NCBI GenBank assembly: GCA_016839915.1 | Contig: JAEOTH010000092.1 | Span: 1 to 37,846, forward strand | Length of the DNA: 37,846 nt | Direction of reading: 5' to 3' | Source: Promethearchaeota archaeon | GTDB lineage: Archaea > Asgardarchaeota > Lokiarchaeia > Sigyniarchaeales > SOKP01 | Shown: piece by piece, positions 25,310 to 33,323 of the stretch | Layout of the letters: each line of letters opens with the position of its first letter | Numbering within the stretch: position 1 is the stretch's first letter | Notes under the pieces: model-generated | Told to the model about the DNA's origin: nothing | The model's database searches: none | Seen by the model: only the letters and a program-made list of their open reading frames with translations | Program-made: the position numbers and the translations under genes

Positions 25310-25816
25310 ATGGTTAATAAAATCTTTATCCATGGGCTTGAAAGCTCAGGTGATGGGTTTAAAGGACAATTCTTCAAAAAATTATTCCCTGAATGCTTAA
25401 CTCCGACATTCAAACCGTACTCACCCAAAATTCCAATTAAAGTATTATTAATTGAACGTATGCAACAATTAATTCCAATTCTAAAAGATAGAATGGATTG
25501 TGTGATTATAGGATCGAGTTTTGGTGGTTTAATGGCAACTTTATACACACTAAAGAATCCTTCTAAAGTTACGAAATTAATCTTACTTGCTCCATATTTA
25601 TCACTTCAGGAATTGATTCCTAAAAATTATGCACCAATAAGTGTTCCTGTCACTATTATTCATGGTAAACTCGATACTATCGTGCCGTTAAACCAATCCA
25701 AGATTTATGCTGAAAAACTGTTTACAAATCTTATATATAATATAACAGATGATGATCACTCACTCCGAAAAACAGTTAAAACCTTAGATTGGAGCAATTT
25801 AATTAAAAATAGCTAA
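25310..25816 (+). CDS. Small alpha/beta hydrolase
   Basis: A minimal alpha/beta hydrolase of 168 residues, like the YqiA/UPF0227 or RBBP9 type of short esterases. It begins KIFIHGLESSGDGFKGQFF (oxyanion HG), and has the nucleophile elbow IGSSFGGLMATLY (GxSxG), the acid IIHGKLDTIVPLNQS, and the base DDDHSLRK. The catalytic Ser, Asp and His are therefore all present and it should be active, likely on a small ester. The ATG at 25310 follows TTG at 25307; a TGAGG just upstream, overlapping the stop of the DUF2085 gene, could serve either. The tight spacing ties it to the membrane protein upstream. The physiological substrate cannot be judged. Confidence 0.85.
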   Translation: MVNKIFIHGLESSGDGFKGQFFKKLFPECLTPTFKPYSPKIPIKVLLIERMQQLIPILKDRMDCVIIGSSFGGLMATLYTLKNPSKVTKLILLAPYLSLQELIPKNYAPISVPVTIIHGKLDTIVPLNQSKIYAEKLFTNLIYNITDDDHSLRKTVKTLDWSNLIKNS

Positions 25817-25859
25817 TTTTTTAATTTTTATACTGCAAAAATTGGACTCCATTTTTTTT
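25817..25859 (+). terminator. Several oligo-T tracts after the alpha/beta hydrolase gene
   Basis: T6, T5 and T8 runs occur within 43 bases after the stop codon. They may end the transcript begun upstream, so the zinc-ribbon membrane genes that follow could form a separate unit despite being on the same strand. Confidence 0.4.
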
Positions 25860-25908
25860 AAAATCAATTTTTCACTTCTTATTAGTAGATAAAAATAAAA
25901 ATAATTGA

Positions 25909-26397
25909 TTGATATTGGATTGGAGAAATTTTCTTGAAAATATTGGCGAATGGTTTAATATATTTATCGATTGGTATTTAGACCAACCCCTCTATGGCCA
26001 AGTATTGGTTATTATTGGTATCATCGCAGTGTTGGCTTTAACAGTAACGTTAGTTTACTATATTATCAAAGGAATAGCATACTTAATTTATTATATTATT
26101 AAGGGGATTTTTTATCTTCTTAAATATATAGGCTATGGGATTTTTAGGGTATTTGAAGGTTTTTACTTGCTAGTGTCAGGGAAATCAAAATCACAGACAC
26201 AGAACGATAGTCAACATATTCCTGATAATAATCCTAAAGATCTTCCTATTTCTTTAGAATTTTGCAGTGAATGTGGAAAACATATTAACAAGAAAATGAA
26301 AAATTACTTAGAAACCAATGGATTTGTATTTTGTGTGAATTGTGGGATAATGATAAGAATAGATCAAGGCATTCAACCACTTTCTATCTCTCATTAA
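25909..26397 (+). CDS. Membrane protein with C-terminal zinc ribbon
   Basis: One long hydrophobic span (~29-50, GQVLVIIGIIAVLALTVTLV) continues into an aromatic, amphipathic region (YYIIKGIAYLIYYIIKGIF) up to residue ~88. A polar linker (SGKSKSQTQNDSQHIPDNN) then leads to a zinc ribbon at ~117-144: CSECG ... CVNCG. The ribbon has 20 residues between the second Cys of the first pair and the first Cys of the second pair, the same spacing as in the protein encoded next. The ribbon probably sits in the cytosol. The start is uncertain: TTG at 25909 or TTG at 25915, neither with a clear Shine-Dalgarno. Function is unknown; the shared ribbon suggests the two neighbours work together or descend from one module. 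Confidence 0.75.
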   Translation: MILDWRNFLENIGEWFNIFIDWYLDQPLYGQVLVIIGIIAVLALTVTLVYYIIKGIAYLIYYIIKGIFYLLKYIGYGIFRVFEGFYLLVSGKSKSQTQNDSQHIPDNNPKDLPISLEFCSECGKHINKKMKNYLETNGFVFCVNCGIMIRIDQGIQPLSISH

Positions 26398-26473
26398 TTA
26401 TTTTTTATTACATTTCATTCGAAAAAAATTAAAGTAAATATAAATGATAATAATAAAGGTGTAGCTAAAAAGC

Positions 26474-28030
26474 ATGAGCCAAATTTTTGTCTGCAGGGAA
26501 TGTGGATATGTCTTCCCTCAAGAACTCTCTCACTTAATAGAGAGTAATATTCAAGTTTATTGTGAAAGATGTGGTTCTCCTTTTATTTTGGAGGGGGTTA
26601 AATTCAAACCGGCTCCAACTCCATATATAAGAGAGAAAAAATCATATCATACCTTACCTGAAAGAAAAACATCTAGTTTAGACAATTTAATTCAATTTTT
26701 GAACAAAATCTCATCTATACCTTTATTTATATTCACCTGTGTTTCTTTTGGACTAATTGCTGAAATTGCAATTCATTGGGATACCGGGATCTTTCTTGAT
26801 CGAATTAGTCATGGGTTACTCGGCTTATTTCTCTTAATTTATGATAGAACACGCATAACCCGAAAAGTAAAGGAGAAAAACTACAATGACATTTTTCTTG
26901 ATGCCTTTTGTTGGGGAATATTAGGAAGTATTTTATATGGGATAGGAGTAATTATCCTCATAAAAGGTATATTTATTATAATATCTGTGCTAACAGACTC
27001 CAAAAATAAGGATTTTAAAATCTATGATATGGGGTTACTTGCAAAGAATTCATTGAATTACTTTTCTACTAAAGCAGGTCTGATTATCGTATTATTTGGT
27101 ATGTATAAAATATATTCAGATGGAATTTATCTTCCAAATGGTGGAGGTATAATTATTGATCTACCTTTTGGTATCCAAATTCCCGTAGGATTATTAATTT
27201 ATATTGGTTTTCTTCTTATCACATTAGCAGTTTTACTTATAGACGGTAGATTAAAGAAAGAAATAATGGAAAAACAAAAATTTGTTGGAAAAGATTCAGC
27301 TAAATTCATTGTTTTAGGAATCTTTGGATCTGCGTTTTATGCTGCTGGAGTTTTTGTATTATTAAAAGGAATCCTAATATTTTTCTTATGTTTAGGTAAA
27401 CCCTCAGAAAAAATTCATAAAATATCTACAGAAGAAAAACCGGTACCTTATATACATCCTTATAAAGATGTAGATTATCCTAGAAGCTCTCCTGAGGATA
27501 AGGAAATGGAGATAATTCCTAAAGAAGAACCGATTGAAACAACAGAAGAAGAAATAATATATAAAACGGAAAAAATAGAAGAAACACAAAAAGAAGAACT
27601 CGAAGAGATCCCACTTAAAATAGATAAAGAGGACAAAGTAAAAAGAGAAGAAGAATTTAAATTAAAACTACATGAATCTCTTTTACCTGTAAAAGATGAA
27701 AAAGATAAAAAATTAGTCAAAGAATATTTCTCAAAGATTTTTGCTGTTTTATCAAAAGATTTACGGAAACAAATAATAGATTTAAAAATTTCTAAAAAAG
27801 AAAAGAAAGAATTATTGGAAGAACTTGCATTTTTAACAAAAGAAGAGCAGGTAAAGTATATCGAAGCAATCATTGATCTATATAAAGATATACCAAAAAA
27901 GTTGATAAATAAGATACGGAAACTTCCTAATGTTAAACCTAAACATTATGACAAAATTGTTGAACAATTAAAATATATGGATTATGACGAACAGCTAAAA
28001 TTTGTTCAATTTTTAGAGGAAAACGCCTAA
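26474..28030 (+). CDS. Zinc-ribbon, multi-span membrane protein with acidic linker and helical C-terminal domain
   Basis: Residues 1-40 are a zinc ribbon (CRECG ... CERCG) spaced exactly like that of the upstream neighbour. About six membrane spans follow between ~75 and ~310, among them FIFTCVSFGLIAEIAIHW, GILGSILYGIGVIILIKGIF and GIFGSAFYAAGVFVLLKGIL; the last two share the pattern GI.GS..Y..GV..L.KGI, implying an internal repeat of a helical hairpin. Residues ~325-395 are a Glu/Lys-rich disordered linker (EMEIIPKEEPIETTEEEII). Residues ~395-518 form a charged all-helical domain ending DYDEQLKFVQFLEENA. I do not recognise the family. It is probably a membrane receptor or anchor with cytosolic ends. 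The winged-helix gene starts three bases after its stop codon. Confidence 0.8.
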   Translation: MSQIFVCRECGYVFPQELSHLIESNIQVYCERCGSPFILEGVKFKPAPTPYIREKKSYHTLPERKTSSLDNLIQFLNKISSIPLFIFTCVSFGLIAEIAIHWDTGIFLDRISHGLLGLFLLIYDRTRITRKVKEKNYNDIFLDAFCWGILGSILYGIGVIILIKGIFIIISVLTDSKNKDFKIYDMGLLAKNSLNYFSTKAGLIIVLFGMYKIYSDGIYLPNGGGIIIDLPFGIQIPVGLLIYIGFLLITLAVLLIDGRLKKEIMEKQKFVGKDSAKFIVLGIFGSAFYAAGVFVLLKGILIFFLCLGKPSEKIHKISTEEKPVPYIHPYKDVDYPRSSPEDKEMEIIPKEEPIETTEEEIIYKTEKIEETQKEELEEIPLKIDKEDKVKREEEFKLKLHESLLPVKDEKDKKLVKEYFSKIFAVLSKDLRKQIIDLKISKKEKKELLEELAFLTKEEQVKYIEAIIDLYKDIPKKLINKIRKLPNVKPKHYDKIVEQLKYMDYDEQLKFVQFLEENA

Positions 28031-28032
28031 TA

Positions 28033-28929
28033 ATGTCGCTTGAAAGAAGAAGAGAATCCAAAGGAAATAAGGAAAAGAAAAACCTCCAAGATAGTTCTTT
28101 TAGGCGTCTTGATTTTAAACCATTAGGGGAAAAGAACCAAGTAAGTCTAGAGACAGAAGTAATAAAAGAAGAAATTGTTGAAGAGTTAAGTGAAATAGAA
28201 AAAGATGTTTTAGAAATTGCTGAAGATATATTAAAATTAAAGAGATATAATACTGAATTTGAAATTATTTCAGAAGCTCAAATTCAAAGATATCCCATAA
28301 TAGAAAAGTTATATGCCAAGTGTATTGCTAAACTTTCATATAAGAAGGGATATAGCAAGGAAGAGATTTTCCTAGCCATTCGAACCTTAGAAGAGAAAAA
28401 TTGGATTGTAACAAATGAACGTCGCACAAAATTAGAGATACTTACTAATGAAAAGCTTATGAAGATACTTGAATTTATTAAAGAAAACCCTGGAATTCAT
28501 GCTAGGGATGAAAAAGTAGAAGAAGAATTAAAAATTACAAGAACACCATTTTTAAAACATATAATGACTCTTGAGAATTTCAACCTTATAAGATCTAAGA
28601 AAATTGGTAAAACTCTTCATTATTTTCTAAGCGATGTCCCGGAAGACTATGATAAATTTAAAATTATCTTTTTATTCCCGCTAATCCCTAAAATTATTGA
28701 AGAAATATTTAAAAATGAAGAAATCACAGTCTCAAGTATAGGAGAAAATCTTGACACATATTCTGGGACAGTTTTGTATCATATTAAAAAACTAAAAAAT
28801 CTCAACCTTATCAGATCTGCTAAGAATAAATCTGGTAAAAAGATTTTTCTAATAAATATTGAAGTTCTCAAAAAATATAACGCATTTTTTGAAGAACCTA
28901 ATTTCACTGAAATTCTTCAAGGATTATAG
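28033..28929 (+). CDS. Winged-helix DNA-binding protein with tandem wHTH domains
   Basis: After a basic, disordered N-terminus (MSLERRRESKGNKEKKN) and a helical region, two winged-helix domains are visible. The first, ~140-200, is MKILEFIKENPGIHARDEKV...TRTPFLKHIMTLENFNLIRS; the second, ~220-285, is IIEEIFKNEEITVSSIGENL...SGTVLYHIKKLKNLNLIRSA with the wing SGKKIFLINIEV. The paired domains resemble archaeal two-wHTH regulators that bind DNA as a single chain. A third possible helix-turn-helix sits at ~95-125 (YSKEEIFLAIRTLEEKNWIV). It begins three bases after the stop of the zinc-ribbon membrane protein, so the two are almost certainly translated from one message; a membrane sensor/regulator pair is a reasonable inference. 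It overlaps the convergent nucleoside phosphorylase gene by six bases. Confidence 0.85.
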   Translation: MSLERRRESKGNKEKKNLQDSSFRRLDFKPLGEKNQVSLETEVIKEEIVEELSEIEKDVLEIAEDILKLKRYNTEFEIISEAQIQRYPIIEKLYAKCIAKLSYKKGYSKEEIFLAIRTLEEKNWIVTNERRTKLEILTNEKLMKILEFIKENPGIHARDEKVEEELKITRTPFLKHIMTLENFNLIRSKKIGKTLHYFLSDVPEDYDKFKIIFLFPLIPKIIEEIFKNEEITVSSIGENLDTYSGTVLYHIKKLKNLNLIRSAKNKSGKKIFLINIEVLKKYNAFFEEPNFTEILQGL

Positions 28930-29802
28930 TAATTCTTGTTTTATTTGAGGCAGTGAATTGATCAGGATTTTAATTGCGTTATCAATCCCATTCTCCATAT
29001 CATGATGTATTTCATTTGATTTCAGTAAATCATATTTTGGATGACCGGGCAAATCTGATACTGAGAGAATAGAACTCGTTTTAAGATTGTAAATTTTACC
29101 TAATAAGAATAAAATAGAAGACTCCATATCGACACCTTGTATATTTATTGAGCTTAATGCTCTTACAAAGTCTAAATTTTCACAAAAAAGTGCATCAGTA
29201 GTCCATAAGTCTGCGAGTTTTGCTTTATCTCTTATAGATGCCAAAGCCATATTAAACAATATTTCTTTCAATTTTTCATCAGGTTTAGATATAAAAATGG
29301 TTTGATTCCCTGTAAACATGTTTTGAAATTTACCCATTGGATTAGAAATTGACTCTAATTCATTTACAAAAGAGGGATTCTCTCTAAAATACTGAGGACT
29401 AGTTCCATCATCACAAAAAGCTAAATTTGGGATTAACACATCTCCAATGTTAATTGGCATAGTTTCATTTTCTATTCCTCCACATACATCAATTCTAATA
29501 ATGATATTTGTTTTGCATCGTTTTAAAGCTTCTACAGCCATCGCACAATTTGGAGCTCCAACTAAAGAACGAACTATACTGACTTTAACATTATTTAATT
29601 CCCCATTATATACTCTTCCATAGTTTCGTTTATTTTGTAATTTTTTTATTAATTTTTTCATTACTATTTTAATAGCTGGAAGGATCACGATTTCGTTTAC
29701 ATTTGAAGGGCTCGTTTCAAGGATCATACGAACAATTTTTTCATCTACACTTAAAAATTTTAGGCCTACATTTAACAACTCGCTTTTGATTCTATTTAAC
29801 AT
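28924..29802 (-). CDS. Nucleoside phosphorylase (uridine phosphorylase-like)
   Basis: A PNP/UDP family phosphorylase, which splits a nucleoside with phosphate into base and ribose-1-phosphate. Diagnostic parts are IVRSLVGAPNCAMAVEAL, IIIRIDVCGGIENETMPINI, GDVLIPNLAFCDDGTSPQYF (the DGTS loop typical of uridine phosphorylases), GVDMESSILFLLGKI (the ribose-binding Met-Glu) and SVSDLPGHPKYD with the catalytic Asp. The length of ~292 is somewhat above the bacterial ~255, with an N-terminal extension of ~40 residues. The ATG at 29802 is preferred; two TTG codons at 29808 and 29811 lie just upstream. It serves nucleoside salvage and stands alone, convergent with the winged-helix gene and divergent from taw1. 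Confidence 0.9.
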   Translation of the reverse strand: MLNRIKSELLNVGLKFLSVDEKIVRMILETSPSNVNEIVILPAIKIVMKKLIKKLQNKRNYGRVYNGELNNVKVSIVRSLVGAPNCAMAVEALKRCKTNIIIRIDVCGGIENETMPINIGDVLIPNLAFCDDGTSPQYFRENPSFVNELESISNPMGKFQNMFTGNQTIFISKPDEKLKEILFNMALASIRDKAKLADLWTTDALFCENLDFVRALSSINIQGVDMESSILFLLGKIYNLKTSSILSVSDLPGHPKYDLLKSNEIHHDMENGIDNAIKILINSLPQIKQELL

Positions 29803-29957
29803 ATTCAACAAGATCTTTATTTATCTAAAGAAATCAAATATGAAATTTTGATTATAATCTATAAGTATTGTACTAATTATTTATGTACTTATAATTTTAA
29901 AGAAAATAGTTTAATATCTTAATAAAATAAATTATTTATATAGATTACAGAGAATAT

Positions 29958-31268
29958 GTGGATAGTGGTTTCTTAATGAAAAACAGGTTCATCATTGACA
30001 ATAAAATTACGAATGAGTTTGTTGAAACTTACACTAAAACAACATATAGAATAGTTGGAGAAAATAAACATTCATCCGTCAAACCTTGCCATTGGCTTGA
30101 ACAGAGATTATCAACGGGAAGAGATAATCGTAATTGTTATAAAGGAGTGTTTGGCGTACAGAGCCATAGATGTTTACAGAATACTCCGTCGTTACCTTTT
30201 TGTAATCATCAGTGTGTCTTTTGTTGGAGAGATATAGAATATGGATCACTTGGTAGTGAATTCATTGTTGAACCAGACGATCCTAAGATTCTTATTGATG
30301 AAATGCTACGACATCATAGAGACATTATTGAGAACCACTTACCTTTGAGACGCTATCTTGATAATTATGAAATAATGATTGATATTCTCTATTTTATGCT
30401 TCTAAATAATCATCAAGAACATAGTATAAATTCACTCAGTAATAACATAAATGTTTCAAAAAATAAAATTGAAAGAGCCATAACTCTTCTCAAGAATCAA
30501 AAGTATGTTAAACCTATCAATGAATCATTCAATAATTTTAGATTAGAGGACGATATTCTTTGTTGTATTGACTCTAGAGATGAATTAGAAGTATTAATTA
30601 ATAGGACATTAACTACACCAGATGAAATAATACAGGCACATAGTGAAGCTTTAATGCCAAATCATGCTGCCATTTCTCTCGATGGAGAACCACTATTATA
30701 TCCAAGAATTTCTGAATTTGTTCAAGAATTCAAAAATCGAAATATGACTACATTCATAGTTACTAATGGAACTCTACCAGAAAAGATTGAGAAGCTGGAA
30801 TACTTACCTACACAGTTATATATGACATTACCCGCTCCGAATGAACAAATTTATAAGAATATCTGTCGCCCTATGATAAGAAATGGTTGGAATAATATTT
30901 TAAATAGTCTAGATTTGGCTGAATCTTTATCTTGTAGAACTTTAGTTAGACTAACAGCAGTAAAAAAATTGAATATAGCGGATAAATATATAACTGAATA
31001 TGCTAAAATCATAGAGAAAACTAATCCTAACTTTTTTGAAATTAAAGGATTTACATTACAAGCAAAAGCATTATTAATAAACAAAAGATTAAAAAATGAA
31101 AATCAGGTTAAAGATTACTTTCCTGAATATGATTATTTAGAGGATTTTGCCTTAAAATTCGAAAAAGTGAGTGGTTTTCCATTAATTTACAGAAATAAAC
31201 CAAGCAGAGATTTCTTATTTGCAGTAAATTGGGATCCTGATAAAGATCCAAAGATAACTAGACCTTAA
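29958..31268 (+). CDS. taw1: tRNA 4-demethylwyosine synthase Taw1 (radical SAM), with a ~100-residue insertion
   Basis: Makes the tricyclic base at position 37 of tRNA-Phe. The radical-SAM cluster is CNHQCVFCWRD (Cys82, Cys86, Cys89), and Cys44, Cys60 and Cys72 match in spacing the ligands of the second 4Fe-4S cluster of archaeal TYW1. Further marks are AISLDGEPLLYP, TTFIVTNGTLP, QLYMTLPAPNEQIYKNICRP and LVRLTAVKK. At 436 residues it is ~100 longer than typical archaeal Taw1; the excess lies at ~120-220 between the cluster loop and the AISL block, and contains a segment like a winged helix (EHSINSLSNNINVSKNKIER). The start is a GTG at 29958; the ATG at 29976 is possible. It diverges from the nucleoside phosphorylase gene. 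Confidence 0.93.
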   Translation: MDSGFLMKNRFIIDNKITNEFVETYTKTTYRIVGENKHSSVKPCHWLEQRLSTGRDNRNCYKGVFGVQSHRCLQNTPSLPFCNHQCVFCWRDIEYGSLGSEFIVEPDDPKILIDEMLRHHRDIIENHLPLRRYLDNYEIMIDILYFMLLNNHQEHSINSLSNNINVSKNKIERAITLLKNQKYVKPINESFNNFRLEDDILCCIDSRDELEVLINRTLTTPDEIIQAHSEALMPNHAAISLDGEPLLYPRISEFVQEFKNRNMTTFIVTNGTLPEKIEKLEYLPTQLYMTLPAPNEQIYKNICRPMIRNGWNNILNSLDLAESLSCRTLVRLTAVKKLNIADKYITEYAKIIEKTNPNFFEIKGFTLQAKALLINKRLKNENQVKDYFPEYDYLEDFALKFEKVSGFPLIYRNKPSRDFLFAVNWDPDKDPKITRP

Positions 31269-31343
31269 TAACCCATATGTTAATATCCTCATCTATATTT
31301 TTAGTTAACCTTTTGAAATTGCTCTTTTTATGATTTTATTATA

Positions 31344-31457
31344 TTATTCTTTAAAATCGTCAATGTTTTCGACCATTTCTTTAAAGAATTCTAGCCATTT
31401 TATCTCTGCTTCGTTATGAAGTCTCCAGTGTTTTAAGGGAATATTAAGACTTATCAA
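31344..31457 (-). CDS. Possible small protein or gene remnant, 37 residues
   Basis: In the 220-bp gap after taw1 the minus strand encodes a coding-looking peptide from a TTG at 31457 to a TAA at 31344. It is amphipathic and acidic: KHWRLHNEAEIKWLEFFKEM followed by VENIDDFKE. Its local base composition and residue usage (Trp, Glu, His, Phe, low Lys/Ile/Asn) differ from random translation of AT-rich DNA here. The frame is open seven codons further upstream. There is no clear Shine-Dalgarno. It could be a short protein, or the 3' end of a decayed gene cut off by the ICMT-like gene's promoter region. Function unknown. Confidence 0.35.
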   Translation of the reverse strand: MISLNIPLKHWRLHNEAEIKWLEFFKEMVENIDDFKE

Positions 31458-31488
31458 GTATTTACATAATAAAGAAGAAAAATTTTAA

Positions 31489-32040
31489 TTGGTTAGAAGA
31501 AAAATAGGTAGAAATCTAAATATGACTAAGCTAAAAAAGAAAAATTTTAGATCTACAGACAAAATCTTTACAACAATATTTACGATTTCATTCTTAATTC
31601 AAATAGTTCTAATGTTCATGTTTTTTAACGAGTTGAATCTAATTATTTTTGTCTATATAGGATATATAATTTGGGGATTCAGTCTTTATTTTGGTTTAAT
31701 ATCGTTTTGGACTTTTAAGAAACGAGGGGAAGTACAAAAGGGAAAAAGTTACATAAATACAACACAATTAGTGGATAAAGGTCCATATGCTATAGTTCGT
31801 CATCCGCAATATTTAGGAGGAATATTTTTTACTATCAGTATTTCATTCTGGACTCAAATATGGTTGAGTTTAATTCTTAGTATCATCATCATAATTTTGA
31901 CATATCATTGGACTGACGCAGAGGATAATAAACTTATTGATAAATTTGGTGAAGATTATAAGAAATATAAAGAAAAAGTACCACGTTTAAATCCTATATT
32001 GGGAATAATTAAATATTTCATTCAAAGAAAAAAAGATTGA
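31489..32040 (+). CDS. Isoprenylcysteine carboxyl methyltransferase (ICMT/PEMT)-like membrane protein
   Basis: A four-span membrane methyltransferase-like protein. The C-terminal half has the ICMT/PEMT signature: LVDKGPYAIVRHPQYLGGIF (GPY..VRHP.Y.G), then a hydrophobic pair and HWTDAEDNKLIDKFGEDYKK (E...L...FG..Y..Y) and VPRLNP. In the family these residues bind S-adenosylmethionine and the lipid-linked acceptor. The acceptor here is unknown; methylation of a prenylated cysteine is possible, but none of the small GTPases in this window ends with a suitable cysteine. The start is either the TTG at 31489 or the ATG at 31522; the extra eleven residues are basic. It is flanked by the small minus-strand ORF and the convergent EngB-like gene. 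Confidence 0.85.
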   Translation: MVRRKIGRNLNMTKLKKKNFRSTDKIFTTIFTISFLIQIVLMFMFFNELNLIIFVYIGYIIWGFSLYFGLISFWTFKKRGEVQKGKSYINTTQLVDKGPYAIVRHPQYLGGIFFTISISFWTQIWLSLILSIIIIILTYHWTDAEDNKLIDKFGEDYKKYKEKVPRLNPILGIIKYFIQRKKD

Positions 32041-32044
32041 TAAC

Positions 32045-32686
32045 TTAGCTCCTTATTTGGTTTAATAACTGTTGAATTATTTTCTTTAATTTTTCTAGAT
32101 TTGTTTTTTTTAAAGCGGAAAAATCTAAATATGGAATTTCTTCATCGTTATATAGTTCATGTTTATCTAAATGGACAACATTTAATCGATATTGTTTTGC
32201 GGATTCAACAAATAAGTTGATTATTTTGACTTTATCCATATTAGATATTTTATCAATTTTATTTATTACTATTAAAAGAGGAATATTAAATTCTCTAAGA
32301 AAACTAAGTAATTCAAAACTTAAAGGTATAGTTTTTTTATTTTGGAAAAAATATTTTTCCAATTCATCTTCAATCCTTAAAACGTTAATTATAACTAACC
32401 CACAAAAATAATCTTTATGATGTTTTTCAATATGAATTACTATTTGTTTCTTTATATGCTCGGAACGTCTTCGACTTGAGTGTAGAATATATCCAAAACC
32501 AGGAAGGTCAACGATTTCATATGCCAAATTTTCTTGAGAAACAGATTTTATCAATAAAGTACTTCCAGGGGTTTTTCCCGTTTTACCTTTAAATTTTCTC
32601 GGATTTGGCATTAGTAATCTAGTTATTGAACTTTTCCCTACGTTAGAATTCCCAATAATCAATAAAGAGGGTTTTTTATTCATCAT
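32045..32686 (-). CDS. EngB/YihA-type TRAFAC GTPase
   Basis: A 213-residue TRAFAC-class GTPase: G1 GNSNVGKSS (12-20), G2 region GKTGKTPGSTLLI, G3 DLPGFGYI, G4 INKIDKIS and G5 FSALKKTN. The order and the TPGxT and DLPGFG blocks put it in the EngB family, whose bacterial member helps assemble the large ribosomal subunit; archaeal homologues (COG0218) are less studied but thought to have a similar role. The ATG at 32686 is followed at once by a second ATG at 32683, with weak TGAG upstream. It has no membrane span and no Cys-rich motif. It converges with the ICMT-like gene (four bases apart) and diverges from the zinc-ribbon gene at 32810. Confidence 0.92.
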   Translation of the reverse strand: MMNKKPSLLIIGNSNVGKSSITRLLMPNPRKFKGKTGKTPGSTLLIKSVSQENLAYEIVDLPGFGYILHSSRRRSEHIKKQIVIHIEKHHKDYFCGLVIINVLRIEDELEKYFFQNKKTIPLSFELLSFLREFNIPLLIVINKIDKISNMDKVKIINLFVESAKQYRLNVVHLDKHELYNDEEIPYLDFSALKKTNLEKLKKIIQQLLNQIRS

Positions 32687-32809
32687 TTATCTCAATGAGG
32701 TTCATAAAAGTTGTAAATATAAATTTTTAAATTATTCTTAATAAATTTAATAAAATAAAATTGAAAACTTTTATGTGTTTTATCAAATAAAACTAAAGAA
32801 TGTGATTTT

Positions 32810-33307
32810 ATGGGACATAAGTTTGGGTATTATACAATGTCATTACCATTAAATGATGTTTGGAATCGAACACTGGCTTTTTGGGAAGATAACGGTGGAA
32901 AAATAAAAGATCAACAATTTACAGGTAATGAATTCTTCCGCACTATGGAAGTACAACGGGGATTTTCAATGACTTCTAATGGTGAAACTTATCAAATGAA
33001 CTTTGGTTTCAATCCTAAAGATTCTATGACTTATGTAAGTATAGAAGTAAGTTTATCATTTGGGTATGGCGTGCAATGGTTGAAGCCACAAGGTATGATG
33101 AAGAAATGGGCACTTGAAGTTGGAACTCCTCCTATGAAATTAGTAAGAGATGTAGATAAGAATTTTTATGAGATCTTAACTGATATAAAAAATACATCTT
33201 CACAGTATCAAAATAATTCAGCAAAAAAATATTGTCATTCATGTGGAAATGAAAATAGTGGGTCTGATAACTTTTGTAAGCAGTGTGGTACCAAATTAAT
33301 AACTTAA
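32810..33307 (+). CDS. Small protein with C-terminal zinc ribbon
   Basis: Residues ~1-120 form a compact mixed domain that I do not recognise, rich in aromatics and beta-prone (TYQMNFGFNPKDSMTYVSIE, FGYGVQWLKPQGMMKKWALE). The fold might resemble lipid- or ligand-binding alpha/beta sandwiches such as polyketide-cyclase-like START domains, but this is a guess. After a polar linker, residues ~142-161 are a short zinc ribbon, CHSCGNENSGSDNFCKQCG, of the double-CxxC type that often serves as a protein- or membrane-complex docking module. The ATG at 32810 starts the first plausible reading. It stands alone; it converges with the acidic protein gene at 33324. Confidence 0.75.
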   Translation: MGHKFGYYTMSLPLNDVWNRTLAFWEDNGGKIKDQQFTGNEFFRTMEVQRGFSMTSNGETYQMNFGFNPKDSMTYVSIEVSLSFGYGVQWLKPQGMMKKWALEVGTPPMKLVRDVDKNFYEILTDIKNTSSQYQNNSAKKYCHSCGNENSGSDNFCKQCGTKLIT

Positions 33308-33323
33308 ATTTAGTATCAGGCAT

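Noticed and set aside
27475..27873. 132-residue minus-strand frame, very rich in Ser and Phe
   Set aside because: It is the mirror of the Glu/Lys-rich linker and C-terminal domain of the zinc-ribbon membrane protein; GAA/AAA codons read as TTC/TTT.
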